Source: Drosophila miranda (Eukaryota; Arthropoda; Insecta; Diptera; Drosophilidae). Taken from it: DNA of 64,000 bases. Made by a program: the position numbers and the translations under genes. Shown one piece after another: positions 49,445 through 61,744 of the stretch. The stretch spans positions 6,696,001 to 6,760,000 of the forward strand of contig NC_046674.1 of assembly GCF_003369915.1 (NCBI RefSeq), in the 5' to 3' direction. Every line of letters starts with the position of its first letter. The first letter of the stretch is position 1. Below the pieces are notes generated by a model. It was given only the letters and a program-made list of their open reading frames with translations, searched no databases and was not told the origin of the DNA.

Positions 49445-49787
49445 GGGCCTCTTGTGGAGTTCCCCGCAAATCAGATATATGTATGATATTTATAGATGTA
49501 GTATATACACGACGGCTTTATCTATCTGACTGTCCGATATCAAAAATGTTGTTAACTATTGTTATTAGCTGTGGAAATCATGTGGATCTTATTGTTAATT
49601 GACTATTCTGGCCGGCCCTTTAGGCCTACTTAAGTGACCCTGCAAATCTAATGTCCAAATATTTGTATAGATATTTATCTAAAGAATTGCTCATCTAATG
49701 GCATGTTAAATTGATGTATGTATGTTTAATTATTTATCGTTTGTAAATCTGCTAGAATTATGCATAACATAACACAATACATAATAC

Positions 49788-49793
49788 AATAAA
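49788..49793 (+). terminator. Poly(A) signal of isoQC
   Basis: AATAAA 344 bases after the isoQC stop codon, followed by an A run at 49803-49810. ZnT77C ends 179 bp further on from the opposite side. Confidence 0.6.
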
Positions 49794-49971
49794 TGTACCT
49801 ATAAAAAAAAGGGGATTCATTACACTAACTTATCAAACACGTGTCCTAACTAGTTAAGCGTCACGCGTAGAAACATTAGCTCCAACAAATTATATGGCAA
49901 AGTCGTAAACTAACTTAAGAACTAGCTAAAATCGTCAAATTCTTGATCTAATACTATGTATATACATATAT

Positions 49972-52875
49972 CTATTGGGAGGGAGGCTCTTGGCACTTTT
50001 CGTTGCTACTCGTCGCTGCAGTGGCAGTGGTAGCCGGAGGCGGAGGCGGACTGTCTTCTGTGGGACATGTGGCCTTGGAGGCAATTTTTAGCTCAGATGC
50101 AGCTCGATCTGTTGCCGGCTCCATCTGAGACTTGGCCTTGGCTTCGTCTGCCGCTTGTCTCTTCATAAGTTGGGCTGCATTCAGTTCTTTGGGCTTCTCC
50201 ACAACCACAGCACTCAAATCGGACTTGCCCTTGCCATGGCCATGCCCGTGACCATGACCATGCCCATGGCCATGGCAATGCGAAGACTTGGACTTGCCAC
50301 CATCTGGACTATCGCTAATCTCACGCAGGTCCGTACGTGAGTCCCGACAGCACACCTTTTCGATGCACTCTGCCGCCTGGCACTGCATCAGGCATTCCAG
50401 TGAGGCGGATGCATTCTTATTGGTGGACGGATAGAACTCGGGCTGGATGGTGACTGCGCCGATGCCCTGATCGTGGAAGTACGTGCGCACCTGTTCGATG
50501 ATCTTCAGGTAGAGCTTGGGATTCTGGAACTGGATGTGTATGGTGGCCACGTAGCGATGGGCAGCCAGCTGCCAGATGTGCAGATCATGATAGCTGACTA
50601 TCTCCGGGAATTTGGTGACCAGCGTCCGCTCAAAGATCTCCAGATCGATGGAGCCGGGAATGGTCTGCAGCAAAATAAGGCAGGATTCTTTCACTGCGAA
50701 AGGAAAGAGACAAATTAACGTTAACTTAATGTTCTCTTACACTCTTGTATTCGCTTTTATACTCACTGTAGGGATAGCTGAGCGAAATTAGAAGGATACA
50801 CGAGAAGATGGACAGCACCGGATCAATAAATTTGGCCGTATGCTGCTCATCCTCCGCCACATAGACAATGGCCGCACAGACGATCACAAAAATGGTGCTG
50901 GACACATCCCGCAACATCTCGACGGCACCCTGCCGCTTGGTGGCAAAGTAGAGACTGCCCACCTCCGCCTCCAGCTCCTCGCGTAGCTGGCGATCGTTCC
51001 GCGACTTGCTCAGCTGCCGCTGCATGGGCTTCAGCGACAGATCCATGTTGCTGGACATGGAGCGCTCGAGGACGACATTGCCGCCGGGCGTCAAGTGGAG
51101 GAAGCTGCCCTGGTGCAGGGTATAGCCACCGATGAGCAGGTAGGTCAGCCCGTTCAATATGAGACCCACAAAGCCCAGCATCATCACGGGTATGGGCAGG
51201 TGCATCGTGTCCTGGTGATCGATGTGCACCAGCGTCTGCAGGGCCTCCACCACCAGCGAGAAGGAGAGCGAGGCCAGAATGATGAACACTATCAGCATGG
51301 TGAGTATATCGATTCTGGCCCAGCCGAAGGTATTACGCAGCTTCTGCTCCCGGCACTCCCGCCTGGCCTCCTTCTGATCCTCCGTCTCGCCCAGTTGGAC
51401 AACCACACCACCAGCACCACCAGCACCACCAGCACCACCGTTGGTGCCATTTAGCTTGGTCTGCCCTTGGGCCGCCGGCTCTTCCTGATTCTTTTTGCTG
51501 TGCTACAAGAGAGAGAGAGAGACAAGAGAGGGGGCTTAATAGATTTTCAAATAGAATCGGATAGAATGGTCCATTTATTGTCATGCTTTCTAAGCCTAGT
51601 CATAACAATTGGCATTGGATCGTTAGAGCCAGCCCCGAAATGTGGTAGCCACTATTTTAACGCTTCGCTGGTCTTCTCTGTCATTATATAATACGATCGG
51701 CCCCAGCGGCCCACACAGCTGTGCTGTGTCCGTCCACACCTACGACTGTCTGTCCGTTTTGGACGCTTTCGATTTCTGGTATCTCTGTGGTTTCAGGCCA
51801 AGTTTTATGCGGTTTTTGGATGTTTTGGTCTCTGGCGCTGTGTCTTTTTTTTTGCGAAACGTGCTTGGCACGCTTCGCTTTCCCACAACCTCAGCGTTAG
51901 ATACATAGATATTTGCATTCATTCAATAATATGTTAAATATTTAACGATCGTATTGACAACGATCATATCCATCTGTTTATGAACTCAGTCACCTTGAGT
52001 TCAAATTTATTTATAGGCAAATTTCAGTTGGGTAAGAGATCGTCTTATTGGATGGGGATGGGTGTTCCCAGGAGGGATATACTTAGATTCCATATGCAGA
52101 TATTTATGTAGAAGTTTACTAAATGCCCATTTTCGCTTTCTGCCGAAATAGTAGTTCCATTTGTCCATTTGCTCAAACCTCAACAGAAATACGGGCGAAC
52201 AGAGGCACTGTGACAAAAGGCAGTCTGGCCGGTGGTATCTCCATGAATTTCAGGCTGATATCTGTGTAGACAGAGGCATTAGACACTCGGACTAGGCAAT
52301 TACACAGCAATCTACTGATAAGCATGAAATCCAATCGAAAACACTGCCAGAATGTGCAGATAACACAAACTCAAAGAACCGCTCCCATCGACTGAAGAGA
52401 GAGGGATAGAGAGGGGAGGGGGGAAAATATTTCAAAAATTCGCTAATAAATTATAATTTGAAATGGAACCAGTTTCAGGCCAAATTCAAAAGGAGTTTGG
52501 AATGCGTTTGTGTGCCTCGGCCACAATCAAGGTTCAATGCACCGGCACACGATCGGGTGTCGAGTGGTCGTTGCTTTAATCCCGCAGCACGCGACAGCTT
52601 CCTGGCGTTGGCCAAAAGATCGTAAGCAAAATATGCCAAAATCCAAAAAATACAAAAAACAAAAACGGGTTGCCTGTTCCACTTACCTTAATTGTTATGA
52701 TGCAGCCGCCCAGTGCGAATATGTTGCACAACATGTGGTACGATGCCATGAGCAGTGTCAGAGCGTGCGTTATGTGGCTGAGAGCCAGCTGGAGCACAAA
52801 GTAGCAGATCGATAGCACCAGCACCACATACAGGGGTATGGGCCTGCATCGCTGCAATATATCTTTGATTGGCAT
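49972..52875 (-). CDS. ZnT77C: ZnT77C, cation diffusion facilitator of the ZnT1 type
   Basis: Membrane transporter related to human ZnT1. Three exons, 52875-52687, 51502-50767 and 50693-49972, give 548 residues. Six hydrophobic spans are visible: two around residues 15-62, then two after NTFGWARIDIL, then two in the region after EVGSLYFATKRQ. The cytosolic domain matches ZnT1 (HDLHIWQLAAHRYVATIHI, TIQPEF) and has the C-terminal Cys cluster (CLMQCQAAECIEKVCC). A His-Gly tail (about 8 HG units) follows. The family's metal-site residues are altered: TM2 reads SYHMLCN (His 47, Asn 51 where ZnT1 has Asp) and TM5 reads EMLRD (Glu 258 where ZnT1 has His, then Asp 262). Transport may be lost or altered. 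The start MPIKDILQRC lies in the first exon, with long upstream non-coding DNA. Confidence 0.93.
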
Positions 52876-55800
52876 TGTGGAGGGAGGTCTGCAGAGAGAT
52901 AGAGAGAGAGAGTGATTACTATTTGATTCAATATTCGATTTATACGGACATGACGTTGAGAGGTCACCACTTGACTTGTCAACGAACTTGTAGATTCACA
53001 CGCAGGAGTCACACCTACCTACATAGATCTACACAAATTAGCTTGTTTTATTGCTTGTACAAATTTACACTTCATCATCGGGTTGTCTGTCAATTTGTCA
53101 ATGCAAAATGTAAGGTGTTATATGTACAAATTTGCTGGTTGAACGATACCGATCGATTGAGGTGGCAAAAAATATTATATCTGGAGTATATTAAGAGAGC
53201 TTTCTAGCTCTTCGAAACTATGTTTGACTGTAGTTTCCCCTTTCTATGAGCATAACTTCTTCCTTTCAGCGCTACCATAAACCCAACAAAAATCTGTGTC
53301 AAGTTCAAGTTCCTATAAAGCGGGTTAAGTGAACGGTGAACCCATACCATACCAAGACGAACCGTAACTGCACTCAACTGAACTGAACTGAACTGAACTG
53401 AACCTACCGCCATATTTGGGGATCAGCACAGGCCAAACTCATATGCAAATCATCAAAATCGGCATTATTATGGGTATGGGCTGGGGGCTATGGGCTGTGG
53501 GCTATGGGCTATGGGTACTACTCCTGCTGTCGTGGGTTGGCGGTGGCCTGTCCGGCATGCAAATGAAGATGCTAAATGGGCTCGTTGTACCTGTAGCTAA
53601 CCCACCCCACTGTATCTCATTGAATCGATAGCAATCGCCAGCGGATCGGATTGGATCGGATCGGATCGGATCAGTTGGCCCGCGACATTGACGTAACATT
53701 ACGTGATCGTGGATATGGCTACTACCGATTGTTTGTTGGTTTGTTTGCTGTAACCCCAAGGTTAGACCCCCTTTTCTTTCGGCCGGACATTTGTAGTATT
53801 ACAATGCCCTCTACCCGAGTAATTATCAGGCGACATGTCGCTGCTTTAATGGTGGCTTTGAACAAACCAAGGACTAACCATTAAGATCTATTTAAATGGA
53901 TAGGGAAAACTATAGAAAACTCCCCAGACAAATGGGAATCATTAAAAGCCTTGTAATCTACAGCATTTAATTGAGAATTAGTCCGAAATACCCCCCATAA
54001 AAAGATAATAGTTTCGAGGGAATATCGATTTGTGTGGGTCTTATCAAGGGGACGTGCTGCAGGCCCATTTCCATATGGTCTCCCTTATCGTCTAAGTAGA
54101 GAGTTCAAGAAGTGTTCTATAGATAAAATTATACCCGAAACTAATCCATAACTTGTGCAGACCAGAACTAATATCACAATGGTATTGTTGCCAAGGGCAG
54201 AAAAGATCTATATGACCTCATTTCTCCTTGGCGAAACCAAAAACTTCTCGCAGTAAAATCCCTGACTGATATCTCTAGCATCCATCTGGAATTCTCAATA
54301 GGTACTTCTACGGCATTTAAATTGCAATCCAACGAATGATGCAACCTCCTCCACATAAACGATTTAATTGCATTCCAAATTGTCACACGTGCAATGGTAA
54401 AAATCATTTAGTTTCGATTCAAATGATATTATCTATTGTTTTTCCACCTTCCCAGTGGTCTCTGTACCCGCTTTAGCCTCTGCGAAACCAACCCGTAGAA
54501 GGTAATTAGAAAGATCCTAAATACAAAAGCGTTAAATGGCGCCTCCGGCCCCAAATTGTCCGAAACATCGCAAATCAAATTCCCAACGCTTTTTGGAGGG
54601 GAGAGAGAGAAAGCGAAAGCTAAACAGATAGTGTTAGACAGGTAGCAACAAACAATTTAGATACTATCTATCCGTAGTATACTCGTAGATAGACAAGAGC
54701 TCGACATGTGTATGTACATGTGTACCCCCACATGTGTATATGTATATCTCAGTGGTTCGTTCCACATGCCACAGACACTAAATGTTCATTTCCTCAATTT
54801 GTGTTCACTCCCAATGGGAGATGGACCTGCTGGCAGAGGGTGTGGGCCAGAGGCTCCCACAGAGAGGCAGATAACAAAGATAGTAGATACAGACACAAAG
54901 AGAAACTCGACTCGGTTATTGCTGTTACTGGGGGCACTGGATTACCATCCAGATAGCGATCTCAAATCTACAGAATACAGATAACGCAGGGCTAATATTT
55001 CTATGGTCAGTGGCTCGAAAATGGAGTCAAGTAATCACGGGTTTCCCCTGCCTTTCCAAAAGTATCTGACGACTCTTCGGTATCCGGCTTTTGTGTATGC
55101 TTTACGATAACGTAAAATCCACTTCATAAATCTGCCCCAAGCGCTGACAGCTCGATTGTCAATTAGATCAATGCAACAAGTCACTCCATCAACAAACACA
55201 CGGACAACAACAACAACAAAGAGGTAAGACTGCAAAATAAATTCGGGTCCAATAACATTTTGCTTTTTTGTTTTGATTTGTCATCAGATACGATTTGTTT
55301 GCTTGATTTTTTCTTGTGAGGAGAAGGAAGACATGCCCTGCATATAAATTTAAATTTGGCAAACAAAACAAAAAAAAAAGAGATAACAATTTTATTTTCA
55401 ATTTTCTGCGTAGATTCCGATTGAGCCCTGGCTGGCCTCAACAATCCCCTAACGTTTCTAACGTTTTTGACCATTTCAGACAAGGTCGCCGATGCATTTG
55501 GAATTTGTAATTTACAAGGGAACACAAATTTGTTTTATTTTATGAATTCTATTGAGAGAGACAGCGATTGCTGTCAATTAACCATGGCAAATGAGGCATA
55601 TTTGAATAGTTTTCGATAACGCCAAAGGCGATGCACTTATATAGCTCTATATCTATATCTATCATTCCTTTATCTTTTCTGATAAAGTGGATAGAGTTGA
55701 TAACGATCGCAAAGACTTGTCGACTTCATCGATCCGCTGAGGAAATTCTCTAATATAAGAGCACCAATGAAAGACGAATTCAATTTTTTGCATTGGTGGA

Positions 55801-57071
55801 AAGAGCTTCCTCTGAAACAGTGTTTTCCCTAGCTAGGAACCTTAGAAGCTCCATTGCTTATGGTTATTGTTTTCATATATGTTAGTATGAATTTTGACTA
55901 TGGTTTTGAGCGGTAGTACCAGAGTAGTCTTTCTGCTTTTTCTGAGACATGGGTATAAGTCGGCTGGATTATGACTCTGGCTCAGGCATCAGTATGTTGT
56001 CAAGGGGTTTTCGTGGGACAGTGGGAAATATTGATAATAGTTTTGCCATTAACACATTATTCAGTTGAGCGAGATGGGATAATTTTTTGTTTACCGTGGA
56101 CTCATGCAGGGCTCTAATATCTATTATTCATTAATCAAAGCAAACTTTCCGATGCCTCGTTTGCTTTGGAAATCTGACTGCTATCAACTAGATAACGGGC
56201 ATTTGGTTCGAATATCGAAAACAGGCCATCTCCATAGGAGCTCAGCGTACATATCTAATTACTATCTATCTCTGTCTCTATCTGTGCCTATCAATCTCTT
56301 TCGCTTGCTCATAGATTGCAGGATTTATCTATCTCTCTGTCTCATTTTGATTGGAAATCTGATTTGTCGACAACAGCCCATCTCTACAAGGGTTCAAAGT
56401 CCATCTCTAGTCGGGGAATTCTAATAATTTTGCCAACAAAGGCAAATGTTGCTTCACATTCAATAGACTTTGAAGCTATTTTGAGAAGGCTTTAGAGCCA
56501 AACGATTTCCGAAAATAAACAACTAATGGAACCGTTCTGTAATGTGAGTCAATAAAAACATTTCTCATACTCTATTCGAAAGCCACCGTCCCCGCTTTCC
56601 GAGCGTGCGTACCAGCTGCACATACTTCACAGCACAATTCCATTTAAGTTCCCAATAAAAGAACCTGGCAATGAGGTAGCCACTTATTTTAATTGCACTT
56701 TTATGAGGCCCCATTTACGTGAGATCTGCGCCTATGTACATATATCCCCATGACTCCACTCTACTCCACTCCACTCCCTGACTGAAACTCCCTTCAATTA
56801 CACACTTTCACTCGTCCTCCTGCTTGGGCCGATCGTGATCAGAGCAGACATGTTCAGTTTATATAGAATTAAATTATATACAAATTGATATTAATGCTGA
56901 CTACTAAAGACTTAAGCAATTACGTTTAATGAGGCTCATCAAATATTTCCTAGCGGTAAAGTAATTTTTAATAATAATTCATTGAGAACTTTTGGTTGCT
57001 TGCTCGGGGGCTCTTGGGCATTTTTTAGCCAAGGTTTTTTTCAGCTGATTTGCATTGAATTAGCCTGATTT

Positions 57072-57110
<39 letters not shown>

Positions 57111-57865
57111 CGGCGGAAGGTGCGGATATCTCTGGGATGAGAATTTGTTTTCGGCGCAGACATGGGATGGGGGTAGCGTAGCGGATAGTAGACAGATATA
57201 ACCTCTAATTAGCATTCATTTGGATCGAATTTATTTTTATACTGGCTACCGCTCGATGCGTTTTTATTTTCGATTATTATTTTCTCTCGGCGGTGCGAAA
57301 AGGTGCGAGAGGCGTCTTAATAATCACTTGCTAAGTGGACACCCAGTCCAGTGTCCAGACCGCCTGCCCTGCTAACGAATCAGTCATCTATATACATCTA
57401 TATCTAGCCCCATGCTGTGTGCGAAAGGTGTGTGTTTTTTTTTCTGACTGGATACTGGCGGTTGGGTTGGCCAAATGTTTAACACAAGGCCAAAGAGGGA
57501 GGGAGTCTTATCAGTTCTGAATACTGGAGTGTAGAACTTAAGCTAAGATATAGGAAAATTACCGTCAATTTGGGGCAAACTTTTCAGCTTCTATAGCACA
57601 AGATTTAGTTTTTTTTTAGTTTGGATTGTTCTATTTATAGGCGGGCACCACACTGTAAATTTCTTTTAAAAAAAAATATTTCTATAGGCTTTTTTCGAAA
57701 TTTATTATTGTTATTATTCTTTGTATATATCGTAGCACAATTCACACACGCGTGCCACCTGCGAAGCGGGAGTGGCAGATCGGACGATGTGGACGGCAGC
57801 GCGGCTCAGATGCGAATGAAAAGCAGAGCCACGAGGAGGCGGCGATCAAGCCCAGTAAAAAAACG

Positions 57866-57903
<38 letters not shown>

Positions 57904-59429
57904 GCTCAAAAATCTGATGTACGAAAATAAATGGGGAGGTAGGTAGTGGCAGACGCAGAGATATGGAAACAGCAACAATGACCACAGCCGGCAAAATAAA
58001 GGCCAATATATTGAAAGTGAGCGTGCAAGTGCCTGTCTGTGGCTGTGTGTTTGCCAGTGTCTGTCAGAAAGAGAGGGAAAGCAAGCCGTAGAGAGGGATA
58101 GGCAACAAGTGTGTGGGTGTAAAAGTGCGATAGAAGAGAGAGGGAGAGAGAGAGAGAGAGAGTGCGATTAGGTAGGCATTACAGGGCCCGCAGTGCATGG
58201 CAGAGCAGAGGGCAGGAGAGGGGATAATGGTATCAGTTATAGAAGAGGGAAAGAGAGGGCACGCGCTGGTAGGCATTATGAGGGTGAACTTTTGGGGTAT
58301 AATATGTTTTTAGCCATATTAAGCCCCGACGACGACGACCACAATAAAACAAGTTTACGGTCCTCCACATATGCTAATCGCCAGATAATTGCAGCACACG
58401 CACTGTAGTAGAAACCCTTTACAGTTATACCTGAACACACACACAGACACACACTATTCGTACTGCTTTAAAAATGTTCTTATCAGCTGCAATCGCGATT
58501 AGGGCGCACAGTAGAGAAAGCCTACTTTGAAAACTCCAATATTAAAATATTTTCAACCAGAATTCGTTTGATGTTTGCAGAAATATAGTTCAAAGGCAAC
58601 TGCCAGCTGCTCTGCAGGAGAAGTTGGCAAAAGGGCATATACTATTCATTGGTCTTAGAATTCTCTCCGAGACGAACCAATGTTGGCATGGTAATTGCAA
58701 TTTCAGCACGTACTGGAGATAAAAAGTCAACGGGGTTGACTTTTGGCTTTAGTTGGAAAAGTGGGACACGCCTGGCACCACCGGTGATGCAAGAAATATT
58801 CATAAATTAAGACGTAAGCTGCAGAGTAATTTACGAATTGTTGACACTAAGTTGTACAAGAGTAATTAAAGTTGTGTTGATAAACACATAAACCATGCCA
58901 AGGCCATTGGAATTTGATGAGATTTTAATTTGAAAATGTGCGCCAAATTTGTGACATTCACAGCGAACGGTCATACAATTAACTTATCGATAAGTTAGTT
59001 CATGTTACCATCAACAGACGGCGCTCTTCGTAGAGCTGCGCGCCAAAGCGAAATGGCGTTGACTTTAATTATTTCTTCAGATTAAATCGGAGAGGAGATC
59101 CTTTTGCTCCTTCTACCCACTCGCTTCCCACACACTTTGGGTGTGACACCAATTGGTGTGAGCGTGGAATGCACTTAATTGGGAATCGGGGAATCAAACA
59201 TCGAGAGAGAGAGATAGAGAGCAATACTCAAATGGTTAGGACCATCCTTCCAATGGTTCCTCTGGACTCGTGTCACCTCCGACAACTTCCGCGTTTAGCC
59301 GTGTTTGAAAATTCACCCAGAATGAAAGCACATACGTAATTTCGTGCACCAACAAATACATATATAAATATAGGTATAGAAACTTCCATACGCAGCTTTT
59401 TTGAATTTTCGCTATCTCAAATCGTGCTT
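52876..59429. other. Gene-poor region upstream of ZnT77C
   Basis: About 6.5 kb with no supported coding exon. It may hold leader exons and enhancers of ZnT77C. Visible low-complexity sequence: AACTG pentamers at about 53372-53401, GGATC pentamers at about 53641-53671, a pure G run of about 36 bases at 57075-57110, an A run of about 30 bases at 57868-57898 and GA repeats at 58135-58162. GATA-type sites are frequent between 55600 and 56300. Confidence 0.4.
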
Positions 59430-60060
59430 CCGTGCATCATTTATTCCAATGGATTGCATTTAAATCCTTTTTGCTCAGTCATTCAAACAATTTCTATTTG
59501 GCGCTCAAGTTTGGTGGGTCTTTTTTTTTGGGATTTTCTCTGCTTTGTATATTTCTGAGGGTCAAGCCAGCATTTTTCAGCGGAATATCAAAATTGAGCA
59601 ATTTTTTAGACAAAATCCAATAAAAGCAAGTATTTAAATCAAACCAGTCAAGTAGGAAATTAATTCATTAATAGGACACAATTATGTGGGCATTGCTGAG
59701 AGATTTAGTTAGTCAGCATTATTCAATGGAATATCAAAATTGAGCAATTTCCTTTTTCGTTTGTTTTGATTGACCTATTTCGCTACTTGTTTTTTGTTTG
59801 ACTTATTTCGCTAAAACCTCTTTTTACGCAAAATGCAATAAAAGCAAGTATTAAGAATACACCAGTTAAATAGAAAATTGATTCATCAATCGTAGAAAAT
59901 TATGATGGCATGGCTAAATGTTCTATATAGCTAATAATATTCGACGGAATATCAAAGACGAGGAATATATACAAAAGAACTTCAGTTCGTCAGTATATTT
60001 ACGGTATATCTTTTAAAAGAGACGGTATATTTCGGTACATTTCTGGGGGTCGGACCGTAT
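59430..60060 (+). repeat. Dispersed promoter-associated repeat, copy B (two or more monomers)
   Basis: Contains at least two monomers of about 200 bp (about 59580-59750 and 59800-59965) sharing CAAAATGCAATAAAAGCAAG-like, ACCAGT-AAATAGGAAATT-like and GGAATATCAAA blocks. Its left part (59450-59540, TTTGGCGCTCAAGTTTGGTG) is matched at 61870-61900 on the other side of ND-39. The right end runs directly into the ND-39 promoter cassette. Confidence 0.7.
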
Positions 60061-60084
60061 ATTTATAAATCCGCGGTCACACTG
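59987..60084 (+). promoter_or_regulatory. Motif 6 / Motif 1 promoter cassette of ND-39, copy B
   Basis: Reads CAGTATATTTACGGTATATC, then CGGTATATTTCGGTACATTT, a GGGGGTCGGACCG block and CGCGGTCACACTG. Motif 1 (GGTCACACT) lies at 60075-60083, 100 bp before the ND-39 ATG, in the direct orientation. Motif 1 with Motif 6 is a known core promoter class of constitutive genes in Drosophila. Confidence 0.8.
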
Positions 60085-60182
60085 CAGACCGTACTTGTCA
60101 AGAAAAAATTTAACAATAAAATCTGTCTTAAAACTAGGAAATTGGGCATTACTTGATCTAGTTTGGTAAAGTGCGGTGCAAT

Positions 60183-61634
60183 ATGGCCGCCATAGTACTA
60201 ACCCGGAACATGCAGGTGGCCAGTAAGTGAAACGGCTAGCCAGTAGAAAAGTGTCTGGCGAAAATTATGTAATGGTGGAGTGCAGTTCCTTTTGCTAACG
60301 TTGTTGTTTATTCCCGATTGTAGAACACCATGGCAGTGGTGTCGTGGGCGTGCTCTGCCTGCGGGGCTATGCCGCCGCCGCTGAGGATGCTCCACGCCCC
60401 CTGAAGACCATCAATCCGGCTGCCATGAAGCGCGGCACGGGCGGACGCAGCAGCTTCAACGGAATCGTGGCCACCGTCTTTGGAGCCACCGGTTTTGTGG
60501 GTCGCTATGTGTGCAACAAGCTGGGAAAGTCCGGCACGCAAATGATCCTGCCCTATCGCGGTGAGGACTCTGAGGTTATCCGGCTGAAAGTCACCGGCGA
60601 TCTGGGCCAGGTGCTGTTCCACTTTTACAATCTGGAGGATGCCGCTTCCATTCGCAATGCTGTCAAGCACTCGAACGTGGTCATCAACTTGGTTGGCCGC
60701 GACTTCGAGACCAAGAACTTCAAGTTCAAGGATGTCAATGTCACTGGTGCTGAGAGGATCGCCAGGTGGGTGTCGCAAGGAGAATTGAGACCCTTCAATG
60801 ATGAATTTTTCCCTCTTAAAGGATCTGTCGCGAGGTTGGCGTGGAGAGATTCATTCACCTCTCGTCTCTGAACGTGGAGGCCAATCCCAAGACCCTGTAC
60901 GTTAAGGGCGGCAGTGAGTGGCTGAGGAGCAAATACGAGGGAGAGCTCCGCGTGCGTGATGCCTTCCCCAATGCCACAATCATTCGGCCAGCCGACATCT
61001 ACGGCTCGGAGGACCGCTTTTTGCGCTACTATGCACATATCTGGCGACGCCAGTTCCGCTCGATGCCGCTCTGGTATAAGGGAGAGCGCACCGTGAAGCA
61101 GCCCGTGTACGTGACGGATGTGGCTCAGGCCATCATTAACGCTGCCAAGGAGCCGGATTCCGCTGGACGCATCTACCAGGCTGTGGGGTAGGTATCCGAA
61201 GTACTTCAATGCGAACCGCTGTAATCTGTGTGTACTTCAGGCCCAAGAGGTATCAACTGAGCGAGCTGGTTGATTGGTTCCATCGCCTGATGCGCAAGGA
61301 TCAGAAACGCTGGGGCTATCAGCGTTACGACATGCGCTGGGACCCCACCTTCCTGATGAAGGCCAAGCTCACCAGCTTCATCTGCCCCGGTGCGCCCATT
61401 GGTGGTCTTCACCCGGAACGCATTGAGCGCGAAGGGATCACCGACAAGGTCCTGCCCGGTGTGCCCACTCTGGAGGATCTGGGCGTTCAGCTGACCACCA
61501 TGGAGCAGCAGGTGCCCTGGGAGCTGCGTCCATATCGCGCTGCCCTCTACTATGATGCCGAGTTGGGCGAATTCGAAACACCAGAGCCACCAAAGACCAT
61601 TGAGGCGAGTGAGGAGCTGCGCTTGTTTGCCTAA
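60183..61634 (+). CDS. ND-39: NADH:ubiquinone oxidoreductase subunit NDUFA9 (39 kDa)
   Basis: Supernumerary subunit of respiratory complex I, an atypical SDR that binds NADPH. Four exons: 60183-60222, 60324-60765, 60822-61187 and 61241-61634, giving 413 residues. The N-terminus (MAAIVLTRNMQVAKHHGSG) is a mitochondrial presequence. The dinucleotide motif is VFGATGFVGRYV near residue 60. Family blocks follow: LPYRGEDSEVIRLKVTGDLG, NLVGRDFETKNF, FIHLSSLNVE, IIRPADIYGSEDRFL and PVYVTDVAQAI. The start is the first ATG after a compact Motif 1 promoter. Poly(A) signal AATAAA at 61697-61702. Confidence 0.97.
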
Positions 61635-61696
61635 TTGATGTTGGTCTGTGTGTTGATTGGAAATTCTTAGTAAAAACTTGTTTAAGGCGATGCGTC

Positions 61697-61702
61697 AATA
61701 AA
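61697..61702 (+). terminator. Poly(A) signal of ND-39
   Basis: AATAAA 62 bases past the TAA stop codon, implying a 3' UTR of roughly 80-90 bases. Confidence 0.7.
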
Positions 61703-61744
61703 GGAAGTCTACATTTAAAGCGAATCGGAATCGAAAAGTACCAA

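Noticed and set aside
56104-56424. 106-codon open frame upstream of ZnT77C
   Set aside because: AT-rich with TATCTATCT-type repeats; no homology or splice sites of note.
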